64,000 nucleotides of DNA from Streptomyces fungicidicus (GTDB taxonomy: Bacteria; Actinomycetota; Actinomycetes; Streptomycetales; Streptomycetaceae): contig NZ_CP023407.1 in assembly GCF_003665435.1 (NCBI RefSeq), forward strand, positions 2,108,001 through 2,172,000, given 5' to 3'. A program made the translations under genes and the position numbers. Shown in pieces: positions 41,069-48,686 of this stretch. Under the pieces are notes generated by a model, which saw only the letters and a list, made by a program, of their open reading frames with translations, did no database searches and had not been told where the DNA came from. Within the stretch, counting starts at the first letter, position 1. Each line of letters starts with the position of its first letter.

Positions 41069-41837
41069 GCAGCGAACTCAGCTCCAGCCGCCGGGAGTCG
41101 GCGCAGAAGCGGTCGGTGGACAGCTCGTACTCGACGTGGAAGACGGCCTTGTCCGCCTCGACGAACGGCGTCAGCTCCGCGCACTCGCCGTACTGGGCGC
41201 ACTGTTCGTTGACCGCGAAGTCGAAGTCGTCGACCAGTTCCGGGATCTGGTCGAGGTCGTTCTTCAGTCCGACGGACATGCCGCGCTCGTGGGCGAGCCG
41301 GGCGACCAGCCGGTTGTAGCGCAGCTGGTCGTCGGCGGTGAGCGGGAACCCGGTGCGGTTGCGGTAGCCGTCCATGTTGTCCGGCTCGACCGCGTCGAAG
41401 CCCTTGTCCCGGCACATGTCGAGGCGCTCGGCCATCAGCGGTTCCAGTACGTCGGTGCGGCGGATGTCGAGCCAGCGCTCGCCCTCCCAGCCGTTGCCGC
41501 GGCCGATCACCGACTTCGGGAAGTCGTCCGCGTCCGGGCGGAAGTCCTCCCAGGCGCCGGTGGACAGATAGCAGATGACCTTCCGGCCGTCCCGGTGCAG
41601 CTTCGCGACCGTCTCCTTCGAGTGGTCGAAGCCGTCGATGTCGTACACGGGAACGTCGACCGAGGTGTCCAGCCGGCCGCTGAGCTGCCACTGCCAGTCC
41701 GTGCCCGGCCGGGGCCGCCAGCGGTCGCCGGACGGCGTTCTCGCGTCGTCCGCGCCGGAGTCGGGGGCGGCCGTGCAGGCCGTCAGCAGGACGGCGAACA
41801 GGGCGGTCAGCAGGACGGGCAGGGACGGTCTTCTCAC
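41028..41837 (-). CDS. GH114 (endo-alpha-1,4-polygalactosaminidase-like) lipoprotein
   Basis: A 269-residue lipoprotein. GTG at 41837 with CTGGAG upstream gives a short signal ending in lipobox LTAC (Cys about residue 18). The rest is a TIM-barrel of the GH114/TM1410 type: VPVYDIDGFDHSK, VICYLSTGAWEDFRPDADDFP, GWEGERWLDIR and GFDAVEPDNMDGY, where acidic residues at strand ends are the likely catalytic pair. Substrates of characterised relatives are galactosamine-rich polymers; here the substrate is unknown, but a cell-surface glycan is plausible. It overlaps the RDD gene tail-to-tail and is divergent from pepA. Confidence 0.85.
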   Translation of the reverse strand: MRRPSLPVLLTALFAVLLTACTAAPDSGADDARTPSGDRWRPRPGTDWQWQLSGRLDTSVDVPVYDIDGFDHSKETVAKLHRDGRKVICYLSTGAWEDFRPDADDFPKSVIGRGNGWEGERWLDIRRTDVLEPLMAERLDMCRDKGFDAVEPDNMDGYRNRTGFPLTADDQLRYNRLVARLAHERGMSVGLKNDLDQIPELVDDFDFAVNEQCAQYGECAELTPFVEADKAVFHVEYELSTDRFCADSRRLELSSLLKKYELDAWRRAC

Positions 41838-41983
41838 CGGGCGGTCTCCAGAACGGGGGGCGGTGCGGTCGGCACCGCCTGCGGAACACAGGAACCTCAA
41901 GGATGATCGTCGCCGCCGCGGGGCCCGGGAGCGGGGTCGGGAAGAAGACGGGGACGTCACCGGGAGATGAACACCCGCGGGAA

Positions 41984-42011
41984 TGAGCGAACGCTCACAC
42001 GCGCGTAGTCT
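41984..42011 (+). promoter_or_regulatory. Palindrome TGAGCG-AA-CGCTCA next to a -10 upstream of pepA
   Basis: A perfect inverted repeat with 6-bp arms at 41984-41997 lies just before TAGTCT (42006-42011), a plausible -10. The symmetric site would overlap the -35 position. The spacing suits a dimeric repressor. The pepA start is about 140 bp downstream, leaving a leader of about 130 bases. Confidence 0.45.
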
Positions 42012-42149
42012 CGTGCCGAGTGTTCGCCGCACCGGAGAAGGCCCCGACGGGACCGCACCCTCATGTCGCAATTAGGGTCGGCTCCGGGCCCGGTCGACCC
42101 ACACCCTTCGGCCACAGCAACTTCACATCGGAAGCGAGATTTCACCACC

Positions 42150-43691
42150 GTGACTGCTCTCACTCTCAGCACCGCCGCGGTCCCCGGCCTGCGGGCCGAC
42201 GCGATCGTGATCGGTGTCGCCAAGGGCACTGCGTCAAAGGCCGGGGGTCCGGTCGTCGCGCCGGGCGCCGAGGCCGTGGACCAGGCGTACGACGGCGGGC
42301 TCGCCGGGGTCCTGGAGACCCTCGGCGCGTCCGGCGCCGAGGGCGAGGTGACGAAGCTCCCCGCGCCGTCCGGCTTCAAGGCGCCGCTCGTGGTGGCGGT
42401 GGGCCTCGGCGCCCGGCCCGGCAAGGACTCCGGCTACGACGGCGAGGCACTGCGCCGCGCCGCCGGTGTCGCCGCCCGCACCCTCGCCGGCTCCAAGAAG
42501 GCCGTCTTCGCCCTCCCCGTGACGGACGCCGCCGGCGCCGGCGCGGTCGCCGAGGGCGTGCTGCTCGGCGCGTACTCCTTCGACGCCTACAAGGACAACG
42601 GCAAGAACTCCGGGAACGGCAGGAACGGCAAGGCGCCGCTCGCCGAGGGCGTGCTGCTCGGCGGCAAGCCCCGCGACAAGGCGTTCAAGGCCGCCGTGGA
42701 GCGGGCCACCGCCGTCGCCGAGGAGCTCAACCGCGCCCGCGACCTGATCAACACCCCGCCGAACGACCTCGACCCCGAGGCGTTCGCGGCCGTCGCCCAG
42801 GCGGCGGCCAAGGAGCACGGCATCAAGGTGCAGGTGCTCGACGAGAAGGCCCTCACCAAGGGCGGCTACGGCGGCATCCTCGGCGTCGGCGCCGGGTCGG
42901 CGGCGGGACCGCGCCTGGTGAAGCTGTCCTACACCTCGTCGAAGGCGAAGAAGCACCTCGCGCTGGTCGGCAAGGGCATCACCTACGACTCGGGCGGCAT
43001 CTCGCTGAAGCCGGCCGGGCACAACGAGACGATGAAGTGCGACATGAGCGGCGCCGCCGCCGTGTTCGCCGCGGTGGTCGCCGCCGCGCGTCTCGGCCTG
43101 GAGGTCAACGTCACCGGCTGGCTGGCGCTGGCCGAGAACATGCCGTCCGGCTCCGCGACCCGCCCGGGTGACGTGCTGCGCATGTACAGCGGCAAGACCG
43201 TGGAGGTGCTCAACACCGACGCCGAGGGCCGGCTGGTCCTCGCGGACGCGCTGTGGGCGGCCTCCGCGGAGAAGCCGGACGCGATCGTGGACGTCGCCAC
43301 GCTGACCGGGGCGATGGTGCTCGCGCTGGGCAACCGCACGTTCGGGATCATGGCGAACGACGACGCGTTCCGCTCCGCGGTGCACGAGGCGGCCGAGGAG
43401 GTCGGCGAGCCGGCGTGGCAGATGCCGCTGCCGGAGCACCTGCGCAAGGGCATGGACTCGGCGACCGCCGACATCGCCAACATGGGCGAGCGGATGGGCG
43501 GCGGGCTGGTCGCCGGGCTGTTCCTGCGCGAGTTCGTGGGCGAGGGGATCACCTGGGCGCACCTCGACATCGCCGGGCCGGCGTTCAACGAGGGCGGGCC
43601 GTTCGGGTACACGCCCAAGGGCGGGACGGGGTCCGCGGTGCGGACGCTGGTCCGGATCGCCGAGCTGGCGGCCGCGGGGGAGATCGGCTGA
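42150..43691 (+). CDS. pepA: Leucyl aminopeptidase (M17)
   Basis: A 513-residue cytosolic aminopeptidase. The catalytic domain has the two-metal site and catalytic residues: VGKGITYDSGGISLKPAG (Lys and Asp), CDMSGAAAVFA (Asp) and NTDAEGRLVLADAL (Asp, Glu, Arg). The N-terminal domain covers about residues 1-170. It removes N-terminal residues in peptide turnover; some members also bind DNA. I prefer GTG at 42150 (VTALTLSTAAVPGL) because the 29 extra residues from an ATG at 42063 are low-complexity and that ATG has no ribosome site. The ribosome site for the GTG is also weak, so the start is the uncertain part. Confidence 0.93.
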   Translation: MTALTLSTAAVPGLRADAIVIGVAKGTASKAGGPVVAPGAEAVDQAYDGGLAGVLETLGASGAEGEVTKLPAPSGFKAPLVVAVGLGARPGKDSGYDGEALRRAAGVAARTLAGSKKAVFALPVTDAAGAGAVAEGVLLGAYSFDAYKDNGKNSGNGRNGKAPLAEGVLLGGKPRDKAFKAAVERATAVAEELNRARDLINTPPNDLDPEAFAAVAQAAAKEHGIKVQVLDEKALTKGGYGGILGVGAGSAAGPRLVKLSYTSSKAKKHLALVGKGITYDSGGISLKPAGHNETMKCDMSGAAAVFAAVVAAARLGLEVNVTGWLALAENMPSGSATRPGDVLRMYSGKTVEVLNTDAEGRLVLADALWAASAEKPDAIVDVATLTGAMVLALGNRTFGIMANDDAFRSAVHEAAEEVGEPAWQMPLPEHLRKGMDSATADIANMGERMGGGLVAGLFLREFVGEGITWAHLDIAGPAFNEGGPFGYTPKGGTGSAVRTLVRIAELAAAGEIG

Positions 43692-43736
43692 GGCGCCTTG
43701 GCTGAGGGCGCCTGAGGTTTGGGGGCGCGGGGAGGT

Positions 43737-44024
43737 GTGCGGCCGCGGGTTGGTTGTGGCTGGTCGCGCAGTTCCCCGCGCCCCTTTGGGTTGGCTGACG
43801 CCGCGCCTGCTTGTAGGTGCGGCGGGCTTCGGGGCGTGTGCGGCCGCGGGTTGGTTGTGGCTGGTCGCGCAGTTCCCCGCGCCCCTTTGGGTCGGATGGC
43901 GCCGCGCCTGCTTGTAGGTGCGGCGGGCTTCGGGGCGTGTGCGGCCGCGGGTTGGTTGTGGCTGGTCGCGCAGTTCCCCGCGCCCCTTTGGGTTGGCTGA
44001 CGCCGCGCTTGCTTATAGGTGCGG
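43737..44024 (+). repeat. 101-bp tandem repeat, nearly three copies
   Basis: Units begin at 43737, 43838 and 43939, each opening GTGCGGCCGCGGGTTGG and each carrying GCGCAGTTCCCCGCGCCCC, the inverse of the core repeat of the 21420 array. The third copy runs to about 44024. Copies differ at a few positions (for example TTGGCTGAC versus TCGGATGGC). They fill most of the 510-bp gap between pepA and lpdA. The period is not a multiple of three and no ribosome site precedes the local ORFs, so it is not coding. Confidence 0.92.
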
Positions 44025-44201
44025 GTGGGGACGTGGGGTGTCTCACACCACGGCCCGGCGTCTCGTTCGGGTCCTACAAGTGCGAAGATGGGGCACGGCA
44101 GGACAGGGCCCCACCAAGGGCCGAGAACATAGAGCGGCCGGACACCAGCCGCCGACCGGTCACTGGAGACCGGCGTGGCGCACATGCATGGAGGACGTGA
44201 C

Positions 44202-45590
44202 GTGGCGAACGACGCCAGCACCGTTTTCGACCTAGTGATCCTCGGCGGTGGCAGTGGCGGTTACGCCGCGGCCCTGCGCGGGGCGCAGCTGGGCCTGGAC
44301 GTCGCCCTGATCGAGAAGGACAAGGTCGGCGGTACCTGCCTGCACCGGGGATGCATCCCCACCAAAGCCCTGCTGCACGCGGGCGAGGTCGCCGACCAGG
44401 CCCGCGAGAGCGCGGCGGTCGGCGTCAAGGCGACCTTCGAGGGCATCGACATCGCGGGTGTCCACAAGTACAAGGACGGGGTCATCTCCGGCCTGTACAA
44501 GGGCCTCCAGGGCCTCGTGGCCTCCCGCAAGGTGACCTACATCGAGGGTGAGGGCCGGCTGTCCTCCCCCACCTCCGTCGACGTGAACGGCCAGCGGATC
44601 CAGGGCCGGCACATCCTGCTGGCGACGGGCTCCGTGCCGAAGTCGCTGCCCGGCCTGAACATCGACGGCGACCGGATCATCTCCTCCGACCACGCCCTCG
44701 TCCTGGACCGCGTGCCGAAGTCCGCGGTCATCCTGGGCGGCGGCGTCATCGGCGTCGAGTTCGCCTCCGCGTGGAAGTCCTTCGGCACCGAGGTGACCGT
44801 CGTCGAGGGTCTGAAGCACCTCGTCCCGGTCGAGGACGAGAACTCCTCCAAGCTGCTGGAGCGCGCCTTCCGCAAGCGCGGCATCAAGTTCAACCTGGGC
44901 ACCTTCTTCGAGAAGGCCGAGTACACCCAGGACGGCGTCAAGGTCACCCTCGCCGACGGCAAGGAGTTCGAGGCCGAGATCCTGCTCGTCGCCATCGGCC
45001 GCGGCCCGGTCTCCCAGGGCCTGGGCTACGAGGAGGCCGGGGTCGCCATGGACCGCGGCTACGTGCTCGTCGACGAGTACATGCGCACCAACGTTCCGAC
45101 GATCTCCGCCGTCGGTGACCTGGTCCCGACCCTCCAGCTGGCGCACGTCGGCTTCGCCGAGGGCATCCTCGTGGCGGAGCGGCTGGCCGGTCTGAAGACC
45201 GTCCCGATCGACTACGACGGCGTGCCGCGGGTGACGTACTGCCACCCCGAGGTCGCCTCCGTCGGCATCACCGAGGCCAAGGCCAAGGAGATCTACGGTG
45301 CGGACAAGGTCGTCGCCCTGAAGTACAACCTTGCGGGCAACGGCCGGAGCAAGATCCTCCAGACCGCGGGCGAGATCAAGCTCGTCCAGGTCAAGGACGG
45401 TGCGGTGGTCGGCGTCCACATGGTCGGCGACCGCATGGGCGAGCAGGTCGGCGAGGCCCAGCTGATCTACAACTGGGAGGCGCTGCCCGCCGAGGTGGCC
45501 CAGCTGATCCACGCCCACCCGACCCAGAGCGAGGCGCTCGGCGAGGCCCACCTGGCCCTGGCCGGCAAGCCCCTGCACGCGCACGACTGA
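44202..45590 (+). CDS. lpdA: Dihydrolipoyl dehydrogenase (E3)
   Basis: A 462-residue flavoprotein that reoxidises the dihydrolipoyl groups of 2-oxoacid dehydrogenase complexes with NAD. FAD-binding GGGSGGYAAALRGAQLG, the redox disulfide in GGTCLHRGCIPTK, NAD-binding GGGVIGVEFAS, and the catalytic His-Glu in HAHPTQSEALGE are all present. GTG at 44202 follows GGAGG with correct spacing. It lies 83 bp upstream of the E2 gene, and aceE is about 3 kb further on, so E3, E2 and E1 of pyruvate dehydrogenase are clustered. Codon use is strongly biased, as in highly expressed genes. Confidence 0.96.
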   Translation: MANDASTVFDLVILGGGSGGYAAALRGAQLGLDVALIEKDKVGGTCLHRGCIPTKALLHAGEVADQARESAAVGVKATFEGIDIAGVHKYKDGVISGLYKGLQGLVASRKVTYIEGEGRLSSPTSVDVNGQRIQGRHILLATGSVPKSLPGLNIDGDRIISSDHALVLDRVPKSAVILGGGVIGVEFASAWKSFGTEVTVVEGLKHLVPVEDENSSKLLERAFRKRGIKFNLGTFFEKAEYTQDGVKVTLADGKEFEAEILLVAIGRGPVSQGLGYEEAGVAMDRGYVLVDEYMRTNVPTISAVGDLVPTLQLAHVGFAEGILVAERLAGLKTVPIDYDGVPRVTYCHPEVASVGITEAKAKEIYGADKVVALKYNLAGNGRSKILQTAGEIKLVQVKDGAVVGVHMVGDRMGEQVGEAQLIYNWEALPAEVAQLIHAHPTQSEALGEAHLALAGKPLHAHD

Positions 45591-45673
45591 CCCTCGGTCG
45601 GGCACTTCGACGAGTCCCGTACGACTCGCGACGACACAGACTTCCGCACTTTCCGTAAGGAGCAACCGAAACC

Positions 45674-47470
45674 ATGGCGGTTTCCGTAACCCTTCCGGCG
45701 CTCGGCGAGAGCGTCACCGAGGGCACTGTCACCCGCTGGCTGAAGGCCGAGGGTGAGCGCGTCGAGGCCGACGAGCCGCTGCTCGAGGTCTCCACCGACA
45801 AGGTCGACACCGAGATCCCCGCGCCCGCCTCCGGCGTGCTGTCCTCCATCAAGGTCGCCGAGGACGAGACGGTCGAGGTCGGCGCCGAGCTGGCGCTGAT
45901 CGACGACGGCAGCGGCACCCCCGCGGCCGAGCAGGCACCCGCCGCCGAGCAGGCCGCCCCGCCGGCTCCCGCCCCGGAGCCGCAGGCCCAGCCGTCCGCC
46001 GAGCAGCCCGCCCCAGCCCCGGCGCCCACCGCCGAGGCCGCCGCCGGCGGCGGCGGCTCCGCGCAGGGCACGGACGTGGTCCTGCCCGCGCTGGGCGAGT
46101 CCGTCACCGAGGGCACCGTCACCCGCTGGCTGAAGTCGGTCGGTGACAGCGTCGAGGCCGACGAGCCGCTGCTGGAGGTGTCGACGGACAAGGTCGACAC
46201 CGAGATCCCCGCGCCCGCCTCCGGCACCCTGCTGGAGATCGTGGTCGGCGAGGACGAGACGGCCGAGGTCGGCGCCAAGCTCGCCGTCATCGGCGAGGCG
46301 GGTGCCGCTCCGGCGGCCGCCCCCGCCCCGGCCGCCCCCGAGGCCCCGGCGCAGCCCGAGCCCACCCCGGCCCCGGCCGCCCCGGCTGCGGCCCCGGCTC
46401 CGGCTCCGCAGCAGGCCGCTCCGGCGCCCGCTCCGGCCGCTCCGGCTCCGGCCCCGCAGGCGCCCGCCGCCCCGGCCCCGGCCGCCGCCCCGGCTCCCGC
46501 TGCCGCTCCGGCCGCCCCCGCCGCCGCGCAGGCCACGGACGACGGCGCCTACGTGACCCCGCTGGTGCGCAAGCTCGCCGCCGAGAACGGCGTCGACCTG
46601 TCCACCGTCAAGGGCACCGGCGTCGGCGGCCGTATCCGCAAGCAGGACGTCACCGCCGCCGCCGAGGCCGCGAAGGCCGCGGCTCCGGCTCCGGCGCCCG
46701 CCGCCGCAGCGCCCGCCGCGAAGAAGGCCCCCGCCCTGGAGGCCTCCCCGCTGCGCGGCCAGACCGTGAAGATGCCGCGGATCCGCAAGGTCATCGGCGA
46801 CAACATGGTCAAGGCGCTGCACGAGCAGGCCCAGCTGTCCTCGGTCGTCGAGGTCGACGTCACCCGCCTGATGAAGCTGCGCGCCCGCGCCAAGGACGCG
46901 TTCGCGGCCCGTGAGGGCGTCAAGCTCTCCCCGATGCCGTTCTTCGTCAAGGCCGCGGCCCAGGCGCTGAAGGCCCACGCGCCGATCAACGCCAAGATCA
47001 ACGAGGCCGAGGGGACCATCACCTACTTCGACTCCGAGAACATCGGTATCGCGGTGGACTCCGAGAAGGGCCTGATGACCCCGGTCATCAAGAACGCCGG
47101 CGACCTCAACATCGCCGGCATCGCCAAGGCCACGGCGGAGCTGGCGGGCAAGGTCCGCGGCAACAAGATCACCCCGGACGAGCTGTCCGGCGCGACCTTC
47201 ACCATCAGCAACACCGGTTCGCGCGGCGCGCTGTTCGACACGATCATCGTGCCCCCGGGCCAGGTCGCGATCCTCGGCATCGGCGCCACGGTCAAGCGTC
47301 CGGCCGTCATCGAGACCGAGGAGGGTACGGTCATCGGCGTCCGCGACATGACCTACCTGACGCTCTCCTACGACCACCGCCTGGTGGACGGCGCCGACGC
47401 GGCCCGTTACCTGACGGCGGTCAAGGCGATCCTCGAGGCCGGCGAGTTCGAGGTCGAGCTCGGCCTGTGA
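45674..47470 (+). CDS. sucB: 2-oxoacid dehydrogenase E2 acyltransferase with two lipoyl domains
   Basis: A 598-residue E2. Two lipoyl domains (about residues 3-78 and 133-210) each carry the lipoylated Lys in [15 protein letters not shown]. They are joined by Ala/Pro-rich linkers (for example residues 215-290). A peripheral-subunit-binding domain ([24 protein letters not shown]) and a catalytic domain with [14 protein letters not shown] (His and Asp of the active site) follow. In Actinobacteria the 2-oxoglutarate complex often carries its own E2 domain fused to E1, so despite the usual sucB label this subunit probably serves mainly pyruvate dehydrogenase. LipB and LipA, encoded at 61020-62873, would supply its lipoyl groups. 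Confidence 0.93.
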   Translation: MAVSVTLPALGESVTEGTVTRWLKAEGERVEADEPLLEVSTDKVDTEIPAPASGVLSSIKVAEDETVEVGAELALIDDGSGTPAAEQAPAAEQAAPPAPAPEPQAQPSAEQPAPAPAPTAEAAAGGGGSAQGTDVVLPALGESVTEGTVTRWLKSVGDSVEADEPLLEVSTDKVDTEIPAPASGTLLEIVVGEDETAEVGAKLAVIGEAGAAPAAAPAPAAPEAPAQPEPTPAPAAPAAAPAPAPQQAAPAPAPAAPAPAPQAPAAPAPAAAPAPAAAPAAPAAAQATDDGAYVTPLVRKLAAENGVDLSTVKGTGVGGRIRKQDVTAAAEAAKAAAPAPAPAAAAPAAKKAPALEASPLRGQTVKMPRIRKVIGDNMVKALHEQAQLSSVVEVDVTRLMKLRARAKDAFAAREGVKLSPMPFFVKAAAQALKAHAPINAKINEAEGTITYFDSENIGIAVDSEKGLMTPVIKNAGDLNIAGIAKATAELAGKVRGNKITPDELSGATFTISNTGSRGALFDTIIVPPGQVAILGIGATVKRPAVIETEEGTVIGVRDMTYLTLSYDHRLVDGADAARYLTAVKAILEAGEFEVELGL

Positions 47471-47510
47471 CCGCGTGATCGCGTGATCCGCGGCCGCCGA
47501 CACGGTCGTA

Positions 47511-47560
47511 CCGGTGCCCCCGTCCGGAAGCTTTCCACTGCTTCCGGGCGGGGGCACCGG
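47511..47560 (+). terminator. Terminator after the E2 gene
   Basis: A 21-bp stem with a single G-T mismatch (47511-47531 with 47540-47560) and an 8-base loop, 40 bases past the stop. It should end the lpdA-sucB transcript before the GntR gene. Confidence 0.75.
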
Positions 47561-47693
47561 CGTATGGGACGTGTAAGTCTCGTCTCACCTGGGCGAAAGC
47601 GACCCCGTGCGCCCTTCCGGGGTGGGTGTACAGCCGTATTGTCTAAGCGTCAAAGCCCCCCGGGGGCCCGCGGGCCCCGCTAAGGAGCCCCTC

Positions 47694-48317
47694 ATGACCG
47701 CGCCCGTCGTCCACTCGCTGCGCGAACAGATCCGCGAGCACATCCTGGAAGGGATCATCAGCGGACGCTGGCAGCCGGGCGAGCGGATCGTGGAGCGGCG
47801 GATCGCGACGGAACTCGAGGTCAGCCAGACCCCCGTGCGGGAGGCGCTGCGTGAGCTGGAGTCGCTGCGGCTGATCGAGTCGGCGCCCAACAAGGGCGTG
47901 CGGGTCCGGAACCTGACGGCGGCCGACCTGGAGGAGAGCTACCCGGTCCGGGCGGGGCTGGAGGCGATCGCGGCGGAGCTGGCCGCCGGGCGGCTGGCGG
48001 AGGACTGCTCGGCGCTGGAGCCGCACGTGGCCGCGCTGTACGAGGCGGACCGGCTGTCCGACGGGACGGGGCAGGTGCGGCACACCGTGGCGTTCCACCG
48101 GGAGCTGGTGCGGGCCGCGGGGAACTCGGTGCTGCTGCACACCTGGGAGGGGCTGGGGATCGAGGTGTTCACGGCGCTGTCGATACGGTGGCTGGGCACC
48201 GTGCAGCAGTCGTACGCGGAGGAGCACGAGGAGCTGGTCGCCGCGTTCCGGCGGCGGGATCCGCTGATCGCCGAGCTGGTCAAGGCGCATGTGCTGGGGT
48301 GTGCGCCGCGGGCGTAG
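47694..48317 (+). CDS. GntR-family (FCD/FadR-type) transcription regulator
   Basis: A 207-residue regulator. The winged helix (about residues 5-70) has the GntR pattern SLREQIREHILEGIISGRWQPGERIVERRIATEL with SQTPVREALREL as recognition helix. The C-terminal FCD helical domain includes AFHRELVRAAGN, whose His is one of the expected metal or effector ligands. The ATG follows TAAGGAG. A promoter with TATTGT at 47637-47642 precedes it. It is placed between the E2 gene and aceE, so it may sense an organic acid and control pyruvate dehydrogenase genes, as PdhR does in E. coli; that is an inference from position. Confidence 0.9.
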   Translation: MTAPVVHSLREQIREHILEGIISGRWQPGERIVERRIATELEVSQTPVREALRELESLRLIESAPNKGVRVRNLTAADLEESYPVRAGLEAIAAELAAGRLAEDCSALEPHVAALYEADRLSDGTGQVRHTVAFHRELVRAAGNSVLLHTWEGLGIEVFTALSIRWLGTVQQSYAEEHEELVAAFRRRDPLIAELVKAHVLGCAPRA

Positions 48318-48330
48318 TCGCCGCGGGGGT

Positions 48331-48390
48331 TTCTTCGCCCCCGCCGCCCCTTCCCGTCCCGTCCCCGGGGGCTTCGCCCCCGGACCCCCT
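48331..48390 (+). repeat. 3' repeat cassette B after the GntR gene
   Basis: Begins about 14 bases past the stop with a CCCCCGCCGCCCCTTCCCGT block, then CCCGT and the hairpin CCGGGGGC-TTC-GCCCCCGG (48366-48384). It is nearly identical to 52461-52521 and more divergent from 34743-34800. The hairpin probably terminates transcription. A partial core repeat (CCCCGCGCCCCT) follows at about 48425. Confidence 0.82.
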
Positions 48391-48572
48391 CGCGCCCACG
48401 CGGCGGAGCCGCATGACGACACAGCCCCGCGCCCCTGGGAGGGGCGTGAGCTCTTTTGCGTCCAGTGCCTCTCACCTGCGCAAACAGCCTCATACAGCAG
48501 TCACCGGGTGCCTTCGCCGGTGGCACGCGGTGCCTACTTTCTTGAGATCGAGAGATTTTGCCGTTCAGCCTT

Positions 48573-48589
48573 TGATCGATCATCGATCA
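48573..48589. promoter_or_regulatory. Palindrome TGATCGA-TCA-TCGATCA upstream of aceE
   Basis: A perfect 7-bp-arm inverted repeat about 100 bp upstream of the aceE start, in a locally AT-richer region that must contain the promoter. It is a likely operator for pyruvate dehydrogenase E1. The adjacent GntR/FCD regulator is a natural candidate to bind it, unproven. Confidence 0.5.
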
Positions 48590-48686
48590 GGGGGTTACAG
48601 TCGCCTGCGGGCTTGCACCCGAGCCCTCCGCCCTGTCCTGCCAAAGACACAAAGGGCACCCCCCTTCGACTGAGGAAGGCGGCGAC

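Noticed and set aside
42063..42149. An upstream ATG start for leucyl aminopeptidase
   Set aside because: The added 29 residues are low-complexity, with no ribosome site before the ATG. The GTG at 42150 gives the usual N-terminus.
43737..44024. Small proteins encoded by the 101-bp repeats
   Set aside because: The repeat period is not a multiple of three, the frames shift between copies and no ribosome sites precede them.
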